Shown one piece after another: positions 19,861 through 31,039 of a stretch of 64,000 bases of DNA (position 1 is the stretch's first letter; every line of letters begins with the position of its first letter). This DNA is from Proteromonas lacertae (lineage: Eukaryota > Sar > Bigyra > Opalinata > Proteromonadidae). Position numbers and translations under genes: made by a program. The notes beneath the pieces were generated by a model. It made no database searches and was not told where the DNA came from. It saw nothing but the letters and a program-made list of their open reading frames with translations. The stretch lies in contig NGBS01000001.1 in assembly GCA_002245135.1 (NCBI GenBank), positions 1 through 64,000 of the forward strand, in the 5' to 3' direction.

Positions 19861-19886
19861 CCTAATCTATATGAATAATATCACAT

Positions 19887-20849
19887 TTAAAATATAGATT
19901 TTGTAATATTTAGGTGCAAAAAAGCAATTTCAGATATTCTCAATTCATGAATCATAAAAATAGAATTAGCATCAAATACATCAGTTGGTATATTAAATAA
20001 TGAACAATAATTAAATGATAAATACGAATCAAAGAACGAAAAATTTGATCTTCTTGCCAATTTACCAAACAAAACATCTTCCTGAGAAGTACATCTCATT
20101 TTTGATAATACCTCGTCAATATACATCATCAGCATATCAACAGTGTGTGATAAGAAAATATAACACATTCCGCTTGGAAATTTTCGTTTATTATCATTAA
20201 AATACCAAATATTACCTAATACAAATGGTATATTCTTCATTAATAAATCATTTGTAATTGATATTAATAAATGAATATTTACAAAAGTATCTGTATCTTG
20301 TTTTACTATTATGTTGTAATTGTTTTTATTTTTTTCGATCCATCTAAGGAAATAGTAGGTTAGAGTACACAATTTGAAATAGTTTGAATAAAAATTGAAC
20401 AAAACAATATCTCTATACTTTATCATCTCTTTAAATAGAATAGAGTTTAATGTGTCATTATAATCCAAACCTATAAAGAACAGCAACTGTATATCTTTAT
20501 AAAGTCTATATATTTTTCGAAACACATATCTATGATAAAACAAGGATATATGAGAGTGTATAGCAATTAATATTCTTTTCCTTTTAACAATACAATTTGT
20601 TGGAATAGATGTCGCATTTTTTTGGATTTTTATAGATTTTCTATCCATTTTTGTACTAATAACAGTAGAAGTAAAATTTCTACTATAATAAATAGGTATA
20701 TGCTTTTCATAGAATGATTCAATTAGAGTTAATTCCTTAATAATTGTGTTTTTGTACAATATTTCAGTAGGAGTTAAAGTATTACTGTATAGTAATAAAC
20801 ATAAAAGAATAAGTAAAACAAATAATAAATACACATATTTAAAATTCAT
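19887..20849 (-). CDS. GT31-family beta-1,3-glycosyltransferase
   Basis: A 320-residue type II protein: MNFKYVYLLFVLLILLCLLLYS is a short cytoplasmic tail plus anchor. The body follows the GT31 (beta-1,3-galactosyl/GlcNAc-transferase) pattern: LLFFIGLDYNDTLN, KYRDIVLFNFYSNYFKLCTLTYYFLRWIE (about residues 145-173, quoted here only to show the DI..F.D.Y..LT..T block), the DxD motif KQDTDTFVN (about 186), PSGMCYIFLS (about 226) and QEDVLFGKL (about 256). It should act in the Golgi on a glycan or glycolipid acceptor. Intron-free. The stop abuts a methyltransferase gene fragment. Confidence 0.85.
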   Translation of the reverse strand: MNFKYVYLLFVLLILLCLLLYSNTLTPTEILYKNTIIKELTLIESFYEKHIPIYYSRNFTSTVISTKMDRKSIKIQKNATSIPTNCIVKRKRILIAIHSHISLFYHRYVFRKIYRLYKDIQLLFFIGLDYNDTLNSILFKEMIKYRDIVLFNFYSNYFKLCTLTYYFLRWIEKNKNNYNIIVKQDTDTFVNIHLLISITNDLLMKNIPFVLGNIWYFNDNKRKFPSGMCYIFLSHTVDMLMMYIDEVLSKMRCTSQEDVLFGKLARRSNFSFFDSYLSFNYCSLFNIPTDVFDANSIFMIHELRISEIAFLHLNITKSIF

Positions 20850-20929
20850 ACATACTGCTGTAGAAAAATATAGTGTTAAAGTTTGAAAATAATGTTCACC
20901 AAAAATGGATTATTTATCAAAAAGCTAAT

Positions 20930-22050
20930 CATCTTCTATTGTACTACACTATTGGTCAATAGCAGTTGAGGATCAATTCTATTTATTTTTTCCTATTATT
21001 ATAATAAAGAAAAGCATAGTTATAACAATTTGAATATTAATATTTAGTATTATTTATTCGTGTTATGTAAATATTAAACATCATATTATATCTTATTTTT
21101 AGGGTTATATTAACCAAAATTTTTAATGTTAAAAGAATAAATCTCATAGATGACCACATTTTAATTATTGTTATATTGTATTGTTATTTTGTAAATACTG
21201 AATTGTTCTTCCCTTCTCCTTTAAGTATAATACCACTTATTTTAGTTTCAGTAATTTTATCCCAAAGAAGTAGTTCAAAATTATTGGAAAATAAATTGTT
21301 AATAATACTTGGAGATATTTCATATAGTTTCTATCTTCTACATTATCTTATAGTATATCACTTCAAAAGAATTAAAAGAAGCATTTATTCATTGGATATC
21401 ATTTACTAATAAATGTTATGAATATCCAATAAGAAAATTAAAATACTATCTTGCGTATTCCAAATAGATAAAAATAACAGTTATGTAAAAAACAAATATA
21501 ACAGTAAATTTTCATACAAATATATTAAAGAAAGTAAATGTAATGAATATTGCCATATCAAATCAAAAAGTATGTCATTCTCCCCTTATGATTTACAAAA
21601 ACAATATAGAGATTCTCTAAAAGATCATTGTTACTGCATTTTAAAATGTAAAAAATGTATGAAAGAATTGAATACTTTTAACATACTCCTATTATTAACT
21701 GATTCTCATGGATACCAATGGTTTAATACAATAATACCTCATGCAAAACAAAGAAATTATGTTATAGTATATGTTTGGTTCTGGGAAGATGTAATTATAT
21801 ATAGTAATTTTAATAACATAATTTTCAAAAGTAGATTATGTAGTAAGTTGCCATTATTTATCTAATAGAAGTAATTCCACAAGATTTAATAACAATTACT
21901 AATTCTATTTGAATCTTCTATTAAATTACACGAAAGAAATATATGTGATTCATGATACACCTCATTTTAAGATTAATTCTAATTTATGTTATTATGAATC
22001 ACAATTTATAGATTTCCTGTATATAAAAGCAAAAGAATCCATTACGTCTA
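20930..22050 (+). pseudogene. Decayed AT3-SGNH (OafA-like) O-acyltransferase
   Basis: Pieces in several frames keep the order of an acyltransferase-3 protein with a C-terminal SGNH domain. HYWSIAVEDQFYLFFP is the AT3 signature HYWSLAVEEQFY. ILGDISYSFYLLHYLIVYHF is the late transmembrane motif. YEYPIRKL is the last AT3 segment. LLLTDSHGYQWFNTIIP is the SGNH block I, and YVIHDTPHFKINSNLC lies towards the catalytic Asp-His region. The N-terminal transmembrane helices are missing and there are stops and shifts between the blocks. Intact relatives O-acetylate polysaccharides; here it joins the glycan gene group as a lost member. Confidence 0.75.
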
Positions 22051-22876
22051 TATGATTCCTTATATCTGTTTAAATTCGCTAGTATGTTATATATATACAT
22101 TGTTATCTTATTTCGCTAGTATTTTATATACTGCTTCATGAATTGTATGTAGTGACTAAAGCATTTTAATTGTTGAATGCAATTTAATTTGAGAAAAATG
22201 TGGAAATTTTCTAATATTTGTTATGTTTAAAGCTTAAACTAATGAATATTATAATCAATTTATATTTAGTATTACATTTTTATATAAAATGAAACGATCA
22301 AATTATTTATACTTAGAAATCTAGCCTTTATAACCACATCTAGGCATCTGCATAATAAAATAACCATATCAACACCTTCTACTTATTTTATTAATAATAT
22401 TACAGAAATTGATCATCACTCTTACATGTAACATATATTAAATTAGCACTTAATTGTTTCACTTTTTATTTTCGATTTTCTAATGAAAATAATAACATTA
22501 ATAACATTTTCATTTCAAATTAGATTTTTTTTAATGAAAAACCTATTACTCCATATTTACTTCTAAATATTTCAATTGAATAACTTATGCGTATTATTTC
22601 TAACAATTATGTTTTACATCATAACTAATAGTAATGTTGTGATTATATACTAACATATATCATTTTTCTTTCACTAGAACAGTGCTTTTACATCTTACAT
22701 TTCATTCAACTGTATGGGCATTACATTATTTGGTAAATATTCATTTAATTTACTCCATTTACTTCATCTGTTATCAGTTTCTGAGGTTGATTTCACTTAT
22801 TCTTCATTGTGATTTTCACCACAACAACACCCATCTTGACAATTTGAACAACCAAAGAGTAAAATTACTGGTTGTA
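22051..22876. other. AT-rich gene-free stretch
   Basis: No supported gene, RNA gene or repeat was found. Short reading frames here are AT-rich and lack recognisable features. The stretch ends at the TA target site of the Tc1-type element. Confidence 0.5.
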
Positions 22877-23895
22877 CAGTGTTTTGCAACTTACTTATAC
22901 AATATTTCATAATACTTATACGTAACGACATTTGTTGCAAAATAAATATACCGCGTTGCATAACAAAAAAATCATTCATGCCATTGCATAACTATTATAC
23001 CATTTTGCATATTACTTATACTTTTTATAAAGCTATATCATATTACATGTATATGAATGTAAAATAAATATACAAATCTCAAGCCTTTTCAAGAATTTCT
23101 ATTCTTTTATTATACAATGAACTTATATTATGTTGATACAACCAACTAAAATTGTCGCAATGACTATATACAATCAGCTCCACCAGTAGAGTTTGTTTCT
23201 GAAGGCGATAGAGCTTTGTAGCCAAATCCAGAAGAGTTTTTAACATACGAAGAGTTATTAGAAATAACAAATGTTGCTGAGCTATCACATTCAAAAAGAA
23301 ATCAGCCAGTTAGGGAAAAAAGAGTAAATGTTAGTGTATCGCAGGCGCAGATAGATATTCTGAAGTGTGTATATGCTAAAGAAGGAAGAGAATATCCCTT
23401 ACAGTCATATCAATCAATTACAGGAATTAAACCAAAAAGGTTAGAAGCATTGATTAGACTCCTTAATAAAGTGCAGTGTATTGATAAAAGTTCTGTTAAA
23501 CGAGGACGTTGCCCTAAGTTAACAGAACATGAGTCATTATTGCTTTCAAATACTGTTAAAGAAAACAACAACACTATCAATTTATATTATAAATATTTAA
23601 TAATTATAAATATTTAACAACCACCTCCAATTACAAACACAATCACATTATCAAATGTTGTATTAAAAAAAAGAAATTCTTGAAAAGGCTTGAGATTTGT
23701 ATATTTATTTTACATTCATATACATGTAATATGATATAGCTTTATAAAAAGTATAAGTAATATGCAAAATGGTATAATAGTTATGCAATGGCATGAATGA
23801 TTTTTTTGTTATGCAACGCGGTATATTTATTTTGCAACAAATGTCGTTACGTATAAGTATTATGAAATATTGTATAAGTAAGTTGCAAAACACTG
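22877..23895 (+). mobile_element. Tc1/mariner-type deletion derivative with 224-bp terminal repeats
   Basis: The element begins CAGTGTTTTGCAAC and ends with the inverse, flanked by TA on both sides (22875-22876 and 23896-23897), the classic Tc1/mariner target. The inverted repeats (22877-23100 and 23672-23895) appear identical over 224 bp. The interior encodes on the plus strand only the N-terminal part of a transposase: YEELLEITNVAELSHSKRN, a helix-turn-helix (SYQSITGIKPKRLEALIRL) and a GRP-like hook (KRGRCPKLT). There is one in-frame TAG before PNPEEF, and the catalytic domain is deleted. The long identical repeats suggest recent mobilisation or gene conversion. Confidence 0.85.
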
Positions 23896-24118
23896 TATTA
23901 TAAAAATAATAAACTATACAGCTTTTAATATGCTAATACAAATGATTGAATCAAACATTTATTTATAAAATTACTAATGAAAGAGAATACATTAATTGAA
24001 TTAAATAAAATATCATATTGCTACATTTATACTGTATTCTCTAAATACATTATACATAATTTATCATTTAACTGAAGTTTATCTATTTTATCATTAAGAG
24101 TAAATGCTAGAGTAAAAT

Positions 24119-24958
24119 CTACATTTTAAATATTCCATATCTGCAAAACATTAATTCTTTATACAGATCTAAATGTCTTTCTAATTGGTTTTGACTTATG
24201 CTTCTTTCCTCATATGTTTCAATACCATAAGTCATTGTATAATTGAGAAAATCATTATATATTTTTGTAGCATATGCTTTTGCAGGATTGTTAACAGCTG
24301 CTCTATGAAATTCTGAATAAAGTATGTCAAACTTTAGTAGTTGATTGGTTTTAATTAATTCAGGAAAGATATAATGTTCTTCTCCTTCTACATCAAATTT
24401 CATTACATTAAAATCACTTGGACTTATATTCTCTTCTATGAAATTTGTAATATTAATCACTGGCAAAGTATAATTTTGTCTCTTTGAGTTATAATTCACA
24501 TTAGAATTGTAATACTTTGATGAATATAAATCATCTTTGTCAATACTCATTACATCAATTCCATTATATGTACTTACTATAACAGGACAATAAACATTAA
24601 AATTAACCAATTTTGTGTGTTTCTTTATGATATTTACTACTCTATAGATGTCGTTACATAGAAAAGGATTTGCTTCAAATATGTATGTATTAAAATTCAT
24701 TGATATATTTAAAGGAATTTTTGGATAAGGAACAACAGATTTTAAACCTAATATTTCAATGTTATAAAACCATGCTATAGAATCTCCATTATTTGCTCCT
24801 AAATCTATATAGTTACCTACATTCCACACCTGTTCTTTTTTTCTTTTTACAACATTCTTTAGTTTGCAACGTGATTCAACTTTTACTATAGTGGTTTTAT
24901 TATATATAAAAAAACTTATAATACATAATGACAATAGAAGTATAAATTTCTTTAGCAT
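24119..24958 (-). CDS. FkbM-family methyltransferase, membrane-anchored
   Basis: A 279-residue type II protein with the N-terminal anchor MLKKFILLLSLCIISFFIY. Motif I is YIDLGANNGDSIAWF (about residues 49-63) and the acidic motif TYIFEANPFLCNDI lies near 91. The FkbM signature NVMKFDVEGEEHYIFPEL is at about 181-198, followed by LYSEFH. FkbM proteins O-methylate sugars or secondary metabolites. Here the lumenal topology and neighbours favour a sugar acceptor. No introns. Downstream, on its 5' side, lies a single-arm copy of the foldback repeat. Confidence 0.8.
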   Translation of the reverse strand: MLKKFILLLSLCIISFFIYNKTTIVKVESRCKLKNVVKRKKEQVWNVGNYIDLGANNGDSIAWFYNIEILGLKSVVPYPKIPLNISMNFNTYIFEANPFLCNDIYRVVNIIKKHTKLVNFNVYCPVIVSTYNGIDVMSIDKDDLYSSKYYNSNVNYNSKRQNYTLPVINITNFIEENISPSDFNVMKFDVEGEEHYIFPELIKTNQLLKFDILYSEFHRAAVNNPAKAYATKIYNDFLNYTMTYGIETYEERSISQNQLERHLDLYKELMFCRYGIFKM

Positions 24959-25062
24959 TTTTAAAGAGTAAAATAATGATATACTATAAATTATAGTTAA
25001 CTAAAGTCAATTCATTCTCTATAAAAAGTACATAATTAATACACTTGTATTAAGTGTTGCTG

Positions 25063-25454
25063 TTCGCCATTTGTCATAGTTGGCCGTTTGTCTACCAGAC
25101 ACTTTGAAAACAAACTAAATGTATTTTCTTACTTGTCTTGATGAAAAATTGTTACTTTTATACTTACTTTGTTATATGACCTACCTCTGCAGTATACTTT
25201 TTTGTTAATATAAATAGTATGAATATTGGCCATTTGTTTTCTAGAAATTTTTGAATCAAACTAAATGCATATTTAGCTAAAATAGACTAAAATACATTAG
25301 CTGAAATGATTAGAATATAATAATTATTAAATTTTTCTATATAAAAATAGAAATGTAAAAGTAGGCTTGAGTGAGGCTTGATTCAATATTTTCTTTTTTC
25401 ATTTTAAATGTCTTATGATCAACATTAAGTAGTTCTAATCATTTCAGCTAATGT
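25063..25454. repeat. One-armed copy of the foldback repeat
   Basis: Closely matches 18513-18904, that is, the left outer arm, the inner arm and the central loop with the paired GGCTTGA motif. It stops at CATTTCAGCTAATGTA, just where the right inner arm starts in the full copy. The arm includes the reverse complement of the Tc1-type transposase segment RGRSYNK-intron-CLVDK. Truncation at the symmetry region fits loss of one palindrome arm during replication or repair. Confidence 0.8.
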
Positions 25455-25455
25455 A

Positions 25456-26850
25456 TCTTTGTTTAAGGATAAATAATAATGGCTCAATAACATTACTGTT
25501 TTCATAATTAAGTGAATGTAAGAGAAAAACAAAAGTAGATATGTTTAACATACTGTTGTTATTCAAAGATTTAATAATTGAATCAATAGTAAGTGGAGTA
25601 GTATAATCAACATATTCACTTTTTAAATAATTAACAAAATTGGTTTTATCTTTAATATATTTAGTAATAAATTCGAACATCATTATCTTCTTCATTTAGC
25701 CAAATACCTATTCGTTTGTTTGAACTTTTTATTAACTCATCACTTATTGTATAATCGTTTTTATATTCAGTTTCATCTTTACCTATCAGATTGATTGAAT
25801 CGACATATATTTTGATTATTGAATAACCAATTGACATTGTAGATGTTAAAATTAGTTAATCAATATATAACTTCAACGATTCTTTTAACGATTTACTACT
25901 TTCACTTTCATAACTGTTCAAATAACTATTGATTATTATCTCATCTAAACTGAAACTCAATACTGGATAATCCACACTATTCATTGTTATTACACTAATT
26001 ATTAAACAACTTCCTTGACAATTTGTATTGATTTGAGATACTACATCGTAAGCAGCTGTGCAGCTTATATCTTTCATTTCATAACTTCCTTTATATACTA
26101 AATTTCTTTCATTTGTTATAAAGGAAGTGATTATCTCATAACTTTTCATTAAGTTTTGATAACTTCGACTAAGTAAACTGTATGTCATCGCATTACTGTA
26201 TAATATATTACCATTACAATTATCACCATTTACACTTCCCAAATGAAGAAATGAAACTTCAATTATTTCTTTTACTACCATCTCACTACTTCCATCTATA
26301 TAAGCAAGTTTTATATTCTCTATTATTCGATGATTTGATAATAAAGACATTGAGAAATTACTAATAAATCGAATATGTTATTGCTCCTGGAGCAGCTTCT
26401 GTTGGGGTGCTGCTGTAGCTGTAGTGGTTGGAACTGATGGATCTACTATTCCTGTTGAAGGACTATCAAAATCAGCTATTATCTCATCTAATTTAACAAA
26501 CAGCATATTAGATCATATTACTCTCTCCACTTCTTGAAACATATCATTTGAATTAATTGTATGAAGATAATCAAATCTTTTTATGACTTTTTCATCTTTC
26601 ACACTGTAATAGATTATTGCTTTTTCTTTTATGTTTCTTAATTTAACGAACAAACCAGCAATTTCATAATCTTGTGGATCTCCTTTTATAAACTAGTAAG
26701 ACATATCATTTCCATAATACTTTAAAAAATCATATAACTAATGTATGCACTCTTTATCAAACTCATTATTGTAACCTAGAATTATATTCTGCTTATAACG
26801 ATGTTTAAAATGACTCATCACAAAAAATCAAGTGTAATAAGTATAAAAAC
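25456..26850 (-). other. Decayed coding region of unknown family
   Basis: Several minus-strand frames lie in a row without host-type introns, the longest at 25856-26350 (164 residues, starting MSLLSNHRIIENIKLAYIDG). Others at 25444-25695 and around 26380-26830 have a protein-like composition (for example YDFLKYYGNDMSY and IAGLFVKLRNIKEKAIIYYS). I recognise no domain. The region is bounded by the foldback copy and by R1 copy 2, and more frames continue on the other side of R1. It looks like part of an old accessory or virus-like element that is broken; family unknown. Confidence 0.4.
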
Positions 26851-26852
26851 CA

Positions 26853-27739
26853 TATACAACATTTGATAAACAAGTACTGTAAGGATGATTGTTATATTAA
26901 ATCTAAAATCAGGTAATAAATATATTAATATGATTACATGAGTATATAATTTATAATATAATAATAATATATAAGAATAATATATAAATAATATATATAG
27001 CACTTACATTTTCAAAATTAAATTCAAATATCAAAGGAAACGGATATATTTTTAAATGACTGTATAGGATGACTTTAGAATAGAATTAACTTAAATTTAT
27101 AATCAACTAATAATGGTTTTTATCCAATATGAGTAAATGAAATATGCAGTAGTCTCATATTTAAGTAATTAGTAAATAGAAGCAGTTAACTAAAATAAGC
27201 TATATAAAATAAATAATTATAAAATATATGATAAACATTTCATTTATAAATTATAAAATATATGAACATTAGCTATTTAGGTAGATTTAATTGTATTTTA
27301 GTTTCTATGTATATCAAATGGTAAATTGTTCATTATTAATTCTAATATTTATAGTAAAGTAATTTAAAAAACACTATATAATAAGAAAAATCAAGAAAAA
27401 CATTTCAAAAGTTTGATAGAAAACTCGAGACAGAAATGACGTCAGAAGGGGTCAAATTCTTAAATCCTGAATAACTGATAATTTTCATTTTGAGAGTATA
27501 TATATAAAATAATATTATATTCATAATCTACATGAACTTTGTAGTCTATCTAGATAGGTTTCATGTCATATTAAGACATTTTTTCGTTGCCTAAAAAAGT
27601 TGTTTATATGGGTTGAAACCTATATATTCTAAAATAAATAACTCTGAACATCATGAATATCATATTAGTTTTGATTGAATCATTCTGCAATATAGAGTTC
27701 CGCCATACGGGGATTTCCGCCATACGGGGAACAACAATA
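26853..27739. repeat. 885-bp interspersed repeat R1, copy 2
   Basis: Same unit and same orientation as 10148-11032, with only scattered differences. It ends with two perfect tandem units of TTCCGCCATACGGGGA before GGGGAACAACAATA. The flanks differ from copy 1, so this is a dispersed rather than segmental duplicate. It interrupts a minus-strand coding-like region, as reading frames lie directly on both sides. Confidence 0.85.
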
Positions 27740-27744
27740 CATAC

Positions 27745-28023
27745 TTTCATAATTATTCCAATTTGATATGGATCAATGTTTTCCACTACAGTATACCTTT
27801 AACACATCATAAAGTGAATTACTGATAGAATATCATTATCATTAGTATCATTTATATATATTATTTTATAATCTTTTATAGATAATCCAGATAATCTAGA
27901 CAGTTTTAAAAGAATGTGTGAAATACCTTCAACATCATCTTCAACATTATAATGCAAGATAACATTCTGTTTAGAATGATTTATTGAAAGCATTTGATAA
28001 AATATAATCAAAAACAAATACAT
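27745..28023 (-). other. Short frame of unknown family next to R1
   Basis: A 74-residue minus-strand frame starting MYLFLIIFYQMLSIN, then a protein-like sequence (GLSIKDYKIIYINDTNDNDI). No family was recognised. Same strand and texture as the frames at 25.5-26.8 kb, from which it is separated by R1 copy 2. Confidence 0.3.
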
Positions 28024-28188
28024 TATAGTTATTATAAAATAGCAGCAAGTACCACATATTGTATATATTCAATTTTTCTTTCCCAATTTTATTAACTAAA
28101 CATTTTAGCTGTGAAATATCTTCATCTACTAAATTGGAGGAAATTATATCACATATGGAATTGTAAATTGGATTTAGTGATGAATTAT

Positions 28189-29675
28189 CTACAATATCAT
28201 CAACAGTAACAGTAGGTAGAACATATCTTTTCTTTTTAATTTTTCATTTAATTCAACAGAAATAGGAATCTTTTCATAGAGAGGTGATTCAGTTATTCTA
28301 AATGGTGTATTATTACCACTAATACAGTGTATATATATATATATATACATAGCATAGAGTTGTCCTTTGTGTTGCTTTACTAAAGCTACTTTTGTATCAA
28401 CTGTATAATTGTTTATTCTGTTATTATATAGGATGACATCTCCATTACTGATTGTAAATGACTTCTTTTTTATTTTTTTATTGGAATAATCCAATATATC
28501 CATATTTCTTTTTACATCTTTTTCAACCGTTAGTATATTTATTTTTTATTTTTTCTTCAGTTTCATCAGAACTATTACCATCATCAAGTGGAGATACCAT
28601 ATTAGAATAACCCATCTGTAAGTTTCTTTTTAATTGTTTATAGATTATATGTGTTTCATCAGAACTATTATCATCAATTGAAAGAGTATTATCAGTATTT
28701 TTTACCTTCAATTCTTTATTAGAAAATAGTTTTTTATTTTCCTTTTGCAGTAATACAATATCGTTAAAGAAAAGAGCTCTTGGTGAAAAGTTGGTTCTAT
28801 AAGAGATACTGGTATTTATATTATAGATAATATCATCAACAAATTCTATCCATGGTTTATCCCTCATTTCTATTAAATATCCATTTATCCTGTTTTCAAC
28901 AGTCTGGTTTGCTCGTTCAACCTTACCGTTTGTTTGAGGATGCCTAGGTTTACTGTGAATAATTTCAATATTAAACTCATCAAGTAATGAAGATAAAGTA
29001 TCATTATCAAACTCCTTGCCATTATCACATTGCAATATACGTGGAGCTCCAAAAGTTAGTATATATTTTCTAATTTTTTCAGCTGTTTCTGTTGCTGTTT
29101 TTCTCTGCAATCCATATAACATCGTGAAATTGGTGAAATGATCAACAGCTGTAAGACAATATCTGTAATCACATGGATTTACTTTATTAAATTCTATCAT
29201 ATCTATTAAGTCAATTACTATCCTTTAGTGAGGATAGTTGGATAAAATAGGAGATATAGGTTCTTTTCTTACTATATGATGCAGCTCACAACATCTAGGA
29301 CATGTATTCAAATAAATCCTTAATATCTCTCTTGTAATGCCGTAATAGTTATTGTTAATTTCTCTGATCATTCTTTCTGTGAAGTGAATTTATTATATTA
29401 AAAGCTTCCATTAATTTTACACATTTTAAACCTCTGTGATAAAGAATACCATTTACTACTGTATATTGTTTATTTTTATAGTGTTTTATATTTTTTATAT
29501 AATTATCATATTTATCAATATTACATCCTTCTAAAAGTTGAACTTTTTCATAGAATAGATTCATATGATCATCATAGATATGATTTTTTATTTGATTTTC
29601 AAAATCAAATTCTTTGTATGACCTATAAATAATTAATAACAAAAAAAAGACATTATATATAGAAATAATAAACAA
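28189..29675 (-). mobile_element. Fossil element with rve-type integrase (Ginger/TDD-, Polinton- or LTR-like)
   Basis: The order on the minus strand is: an upstream helical part with a zinc-binding HHCC-like region (CPRCCELHH), an RNase-H-fold integrase core at 28523-29200, and a small barrel-like C-terminal part (NGDVILYNNR). The core contains YCLTAVDHFTNFTMLYGL with the first Asp, ILQCDNGKEFDND with the second Asp, and RHPQTNGKVERANQTVENR with the catalytic Glu. The spacing fits the DDE integrase class. An integrase core followed by the NGD-type barrel resembles Ginger2/TDD DNA transposons, but Polinton and LTR elements use related enzymes. It is broken in several places and old; no ends were found. 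Confidence 0.7.
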
Positions 29676-29679
29676 AAGT

Positions 29680-30950
29680 ATTTAAAATTCAAAATTTATC
29701 AAAAAATAATACATATTATATTTATAACACCAACATTTTTCATAAAATCTAAAAAAGATAATTAAGCTTGAGATATGTTTGTATTGTAAAACAACATTTT
29801 TGTTGATTTTTTGCAATAAAATCTACTTATTTTCATCCAAAAATCTACTTATTCTTCACAACATCTCAATATACTACCACTTGCTGGGAATTGTTCTACA
29901 GTCCTTTCATATAATAGACTAGCATTTTCCAATTTAATTATAAGCATTTTTTAAACAGACATTATTTACAAGAATATTGATACAACCATAATTATAACTA
30001 ATATTTCAACATATTAACATTTTTAATTAAATCTTCATTTATTTCACTATTATTAGCTTATTATCCTAACTGTTCATCAGCATTGCCATAAATTCCTGTC
30101 TTTACATAAATAAGTCCTTCTTTTACAGATAAATTCAAAAAATAAATTCAAAGAATCAAGCTGTATGTATATTTTATAAATAATATAGAGTTATGATTAT
30201 CCTACATGATATACTTGTAAACTGGTTTATAATGAGATGTTTTTGTTTGGTTGAAGGTTTATAGACAAAGCTGTTAATGAAATAATTCATTTTTCTGATA
30301 ATGTGACATGAATTAAAGTAAAAAAGTAAATCATAATTTCAAATATGTGAATGATGTGTGTATTACCTATTTCAAGCATTTAAACTGTGTTTACAATGAA
30401 AATGTTTTCATTAATAATGCTACAGATGGATAATTGCTATTATGATGTTTGTATAAATGCTAATTTATTCTTAATAGGAATAATTAGATGAAATTAATGT
30501 TCCAAGTCTTAAGTGTGGTAATTAAATGATAGAATCATTATTAATTGGAGAAATTTGTCATTAAATGATTCTATTTATTTAAACATGTCAATTACTAATG
30601 AGGATGACATATAAATTAATATAAGGAGGAAAGAGATAGAGAATAATATAATAGCAAACATTAGTACAGATGATTAGTGATTTTTAACTCTTGCTAAAAG
30701 ATTTTCATGCAGTGGTTTAAAAAAGAAATGTAGTTATTATTAATATAAGAAAATGAATGAAAAAACTGCAAATTGTTTGTTTGTATGAAAAAGTATGGTT
30801 CTTTCTAAAATAGTTTGAGAAAAGAAGAAGGAATTAGAGTATATAATATACGATTTAGAAGCTCAAAAGAGTTGAGTAGGTTAGAAGGAATATTATGTGA
30901 ATATAAGTAGATAGTTGAAAATGTGTTTGTAATATAAAGCTAAATCATAA
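29680..30950. other. AT-rich gene-free stretch
   Basis: No gene, RNA gene or clear repeat is supported across this stretch. Only short AT-rich frames occur. Its last part may belong to the diverged R1-like element that is recognisable from about 31040. Confidence 0.5.
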
Positions 30951-31039
30951 TAAAAAATTATTTATTGCAATATATAAAGATAAATTTCTTGAATAGTACA
31001 TACATAGTAATCTTCTTCAATTTTTATTCTTTCGAATAA

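Noticed and set aside
26690-26780. In-frame TAG codons in a coding-like stretch, hinting at stop reassignment
   Set aside because: TAA, TAG and TGA all end clear host genes in the window, and the stretch is decayed accessory DNA, so no change of genetic code is supported.
28523-29200. Assigning the integrase to the Polinton-like element at 1-9505
   Set aside because: It is 19 kb away, on decayed DNA, with other insertions between, while the Polinton-like genes are open; they are likely different elements.
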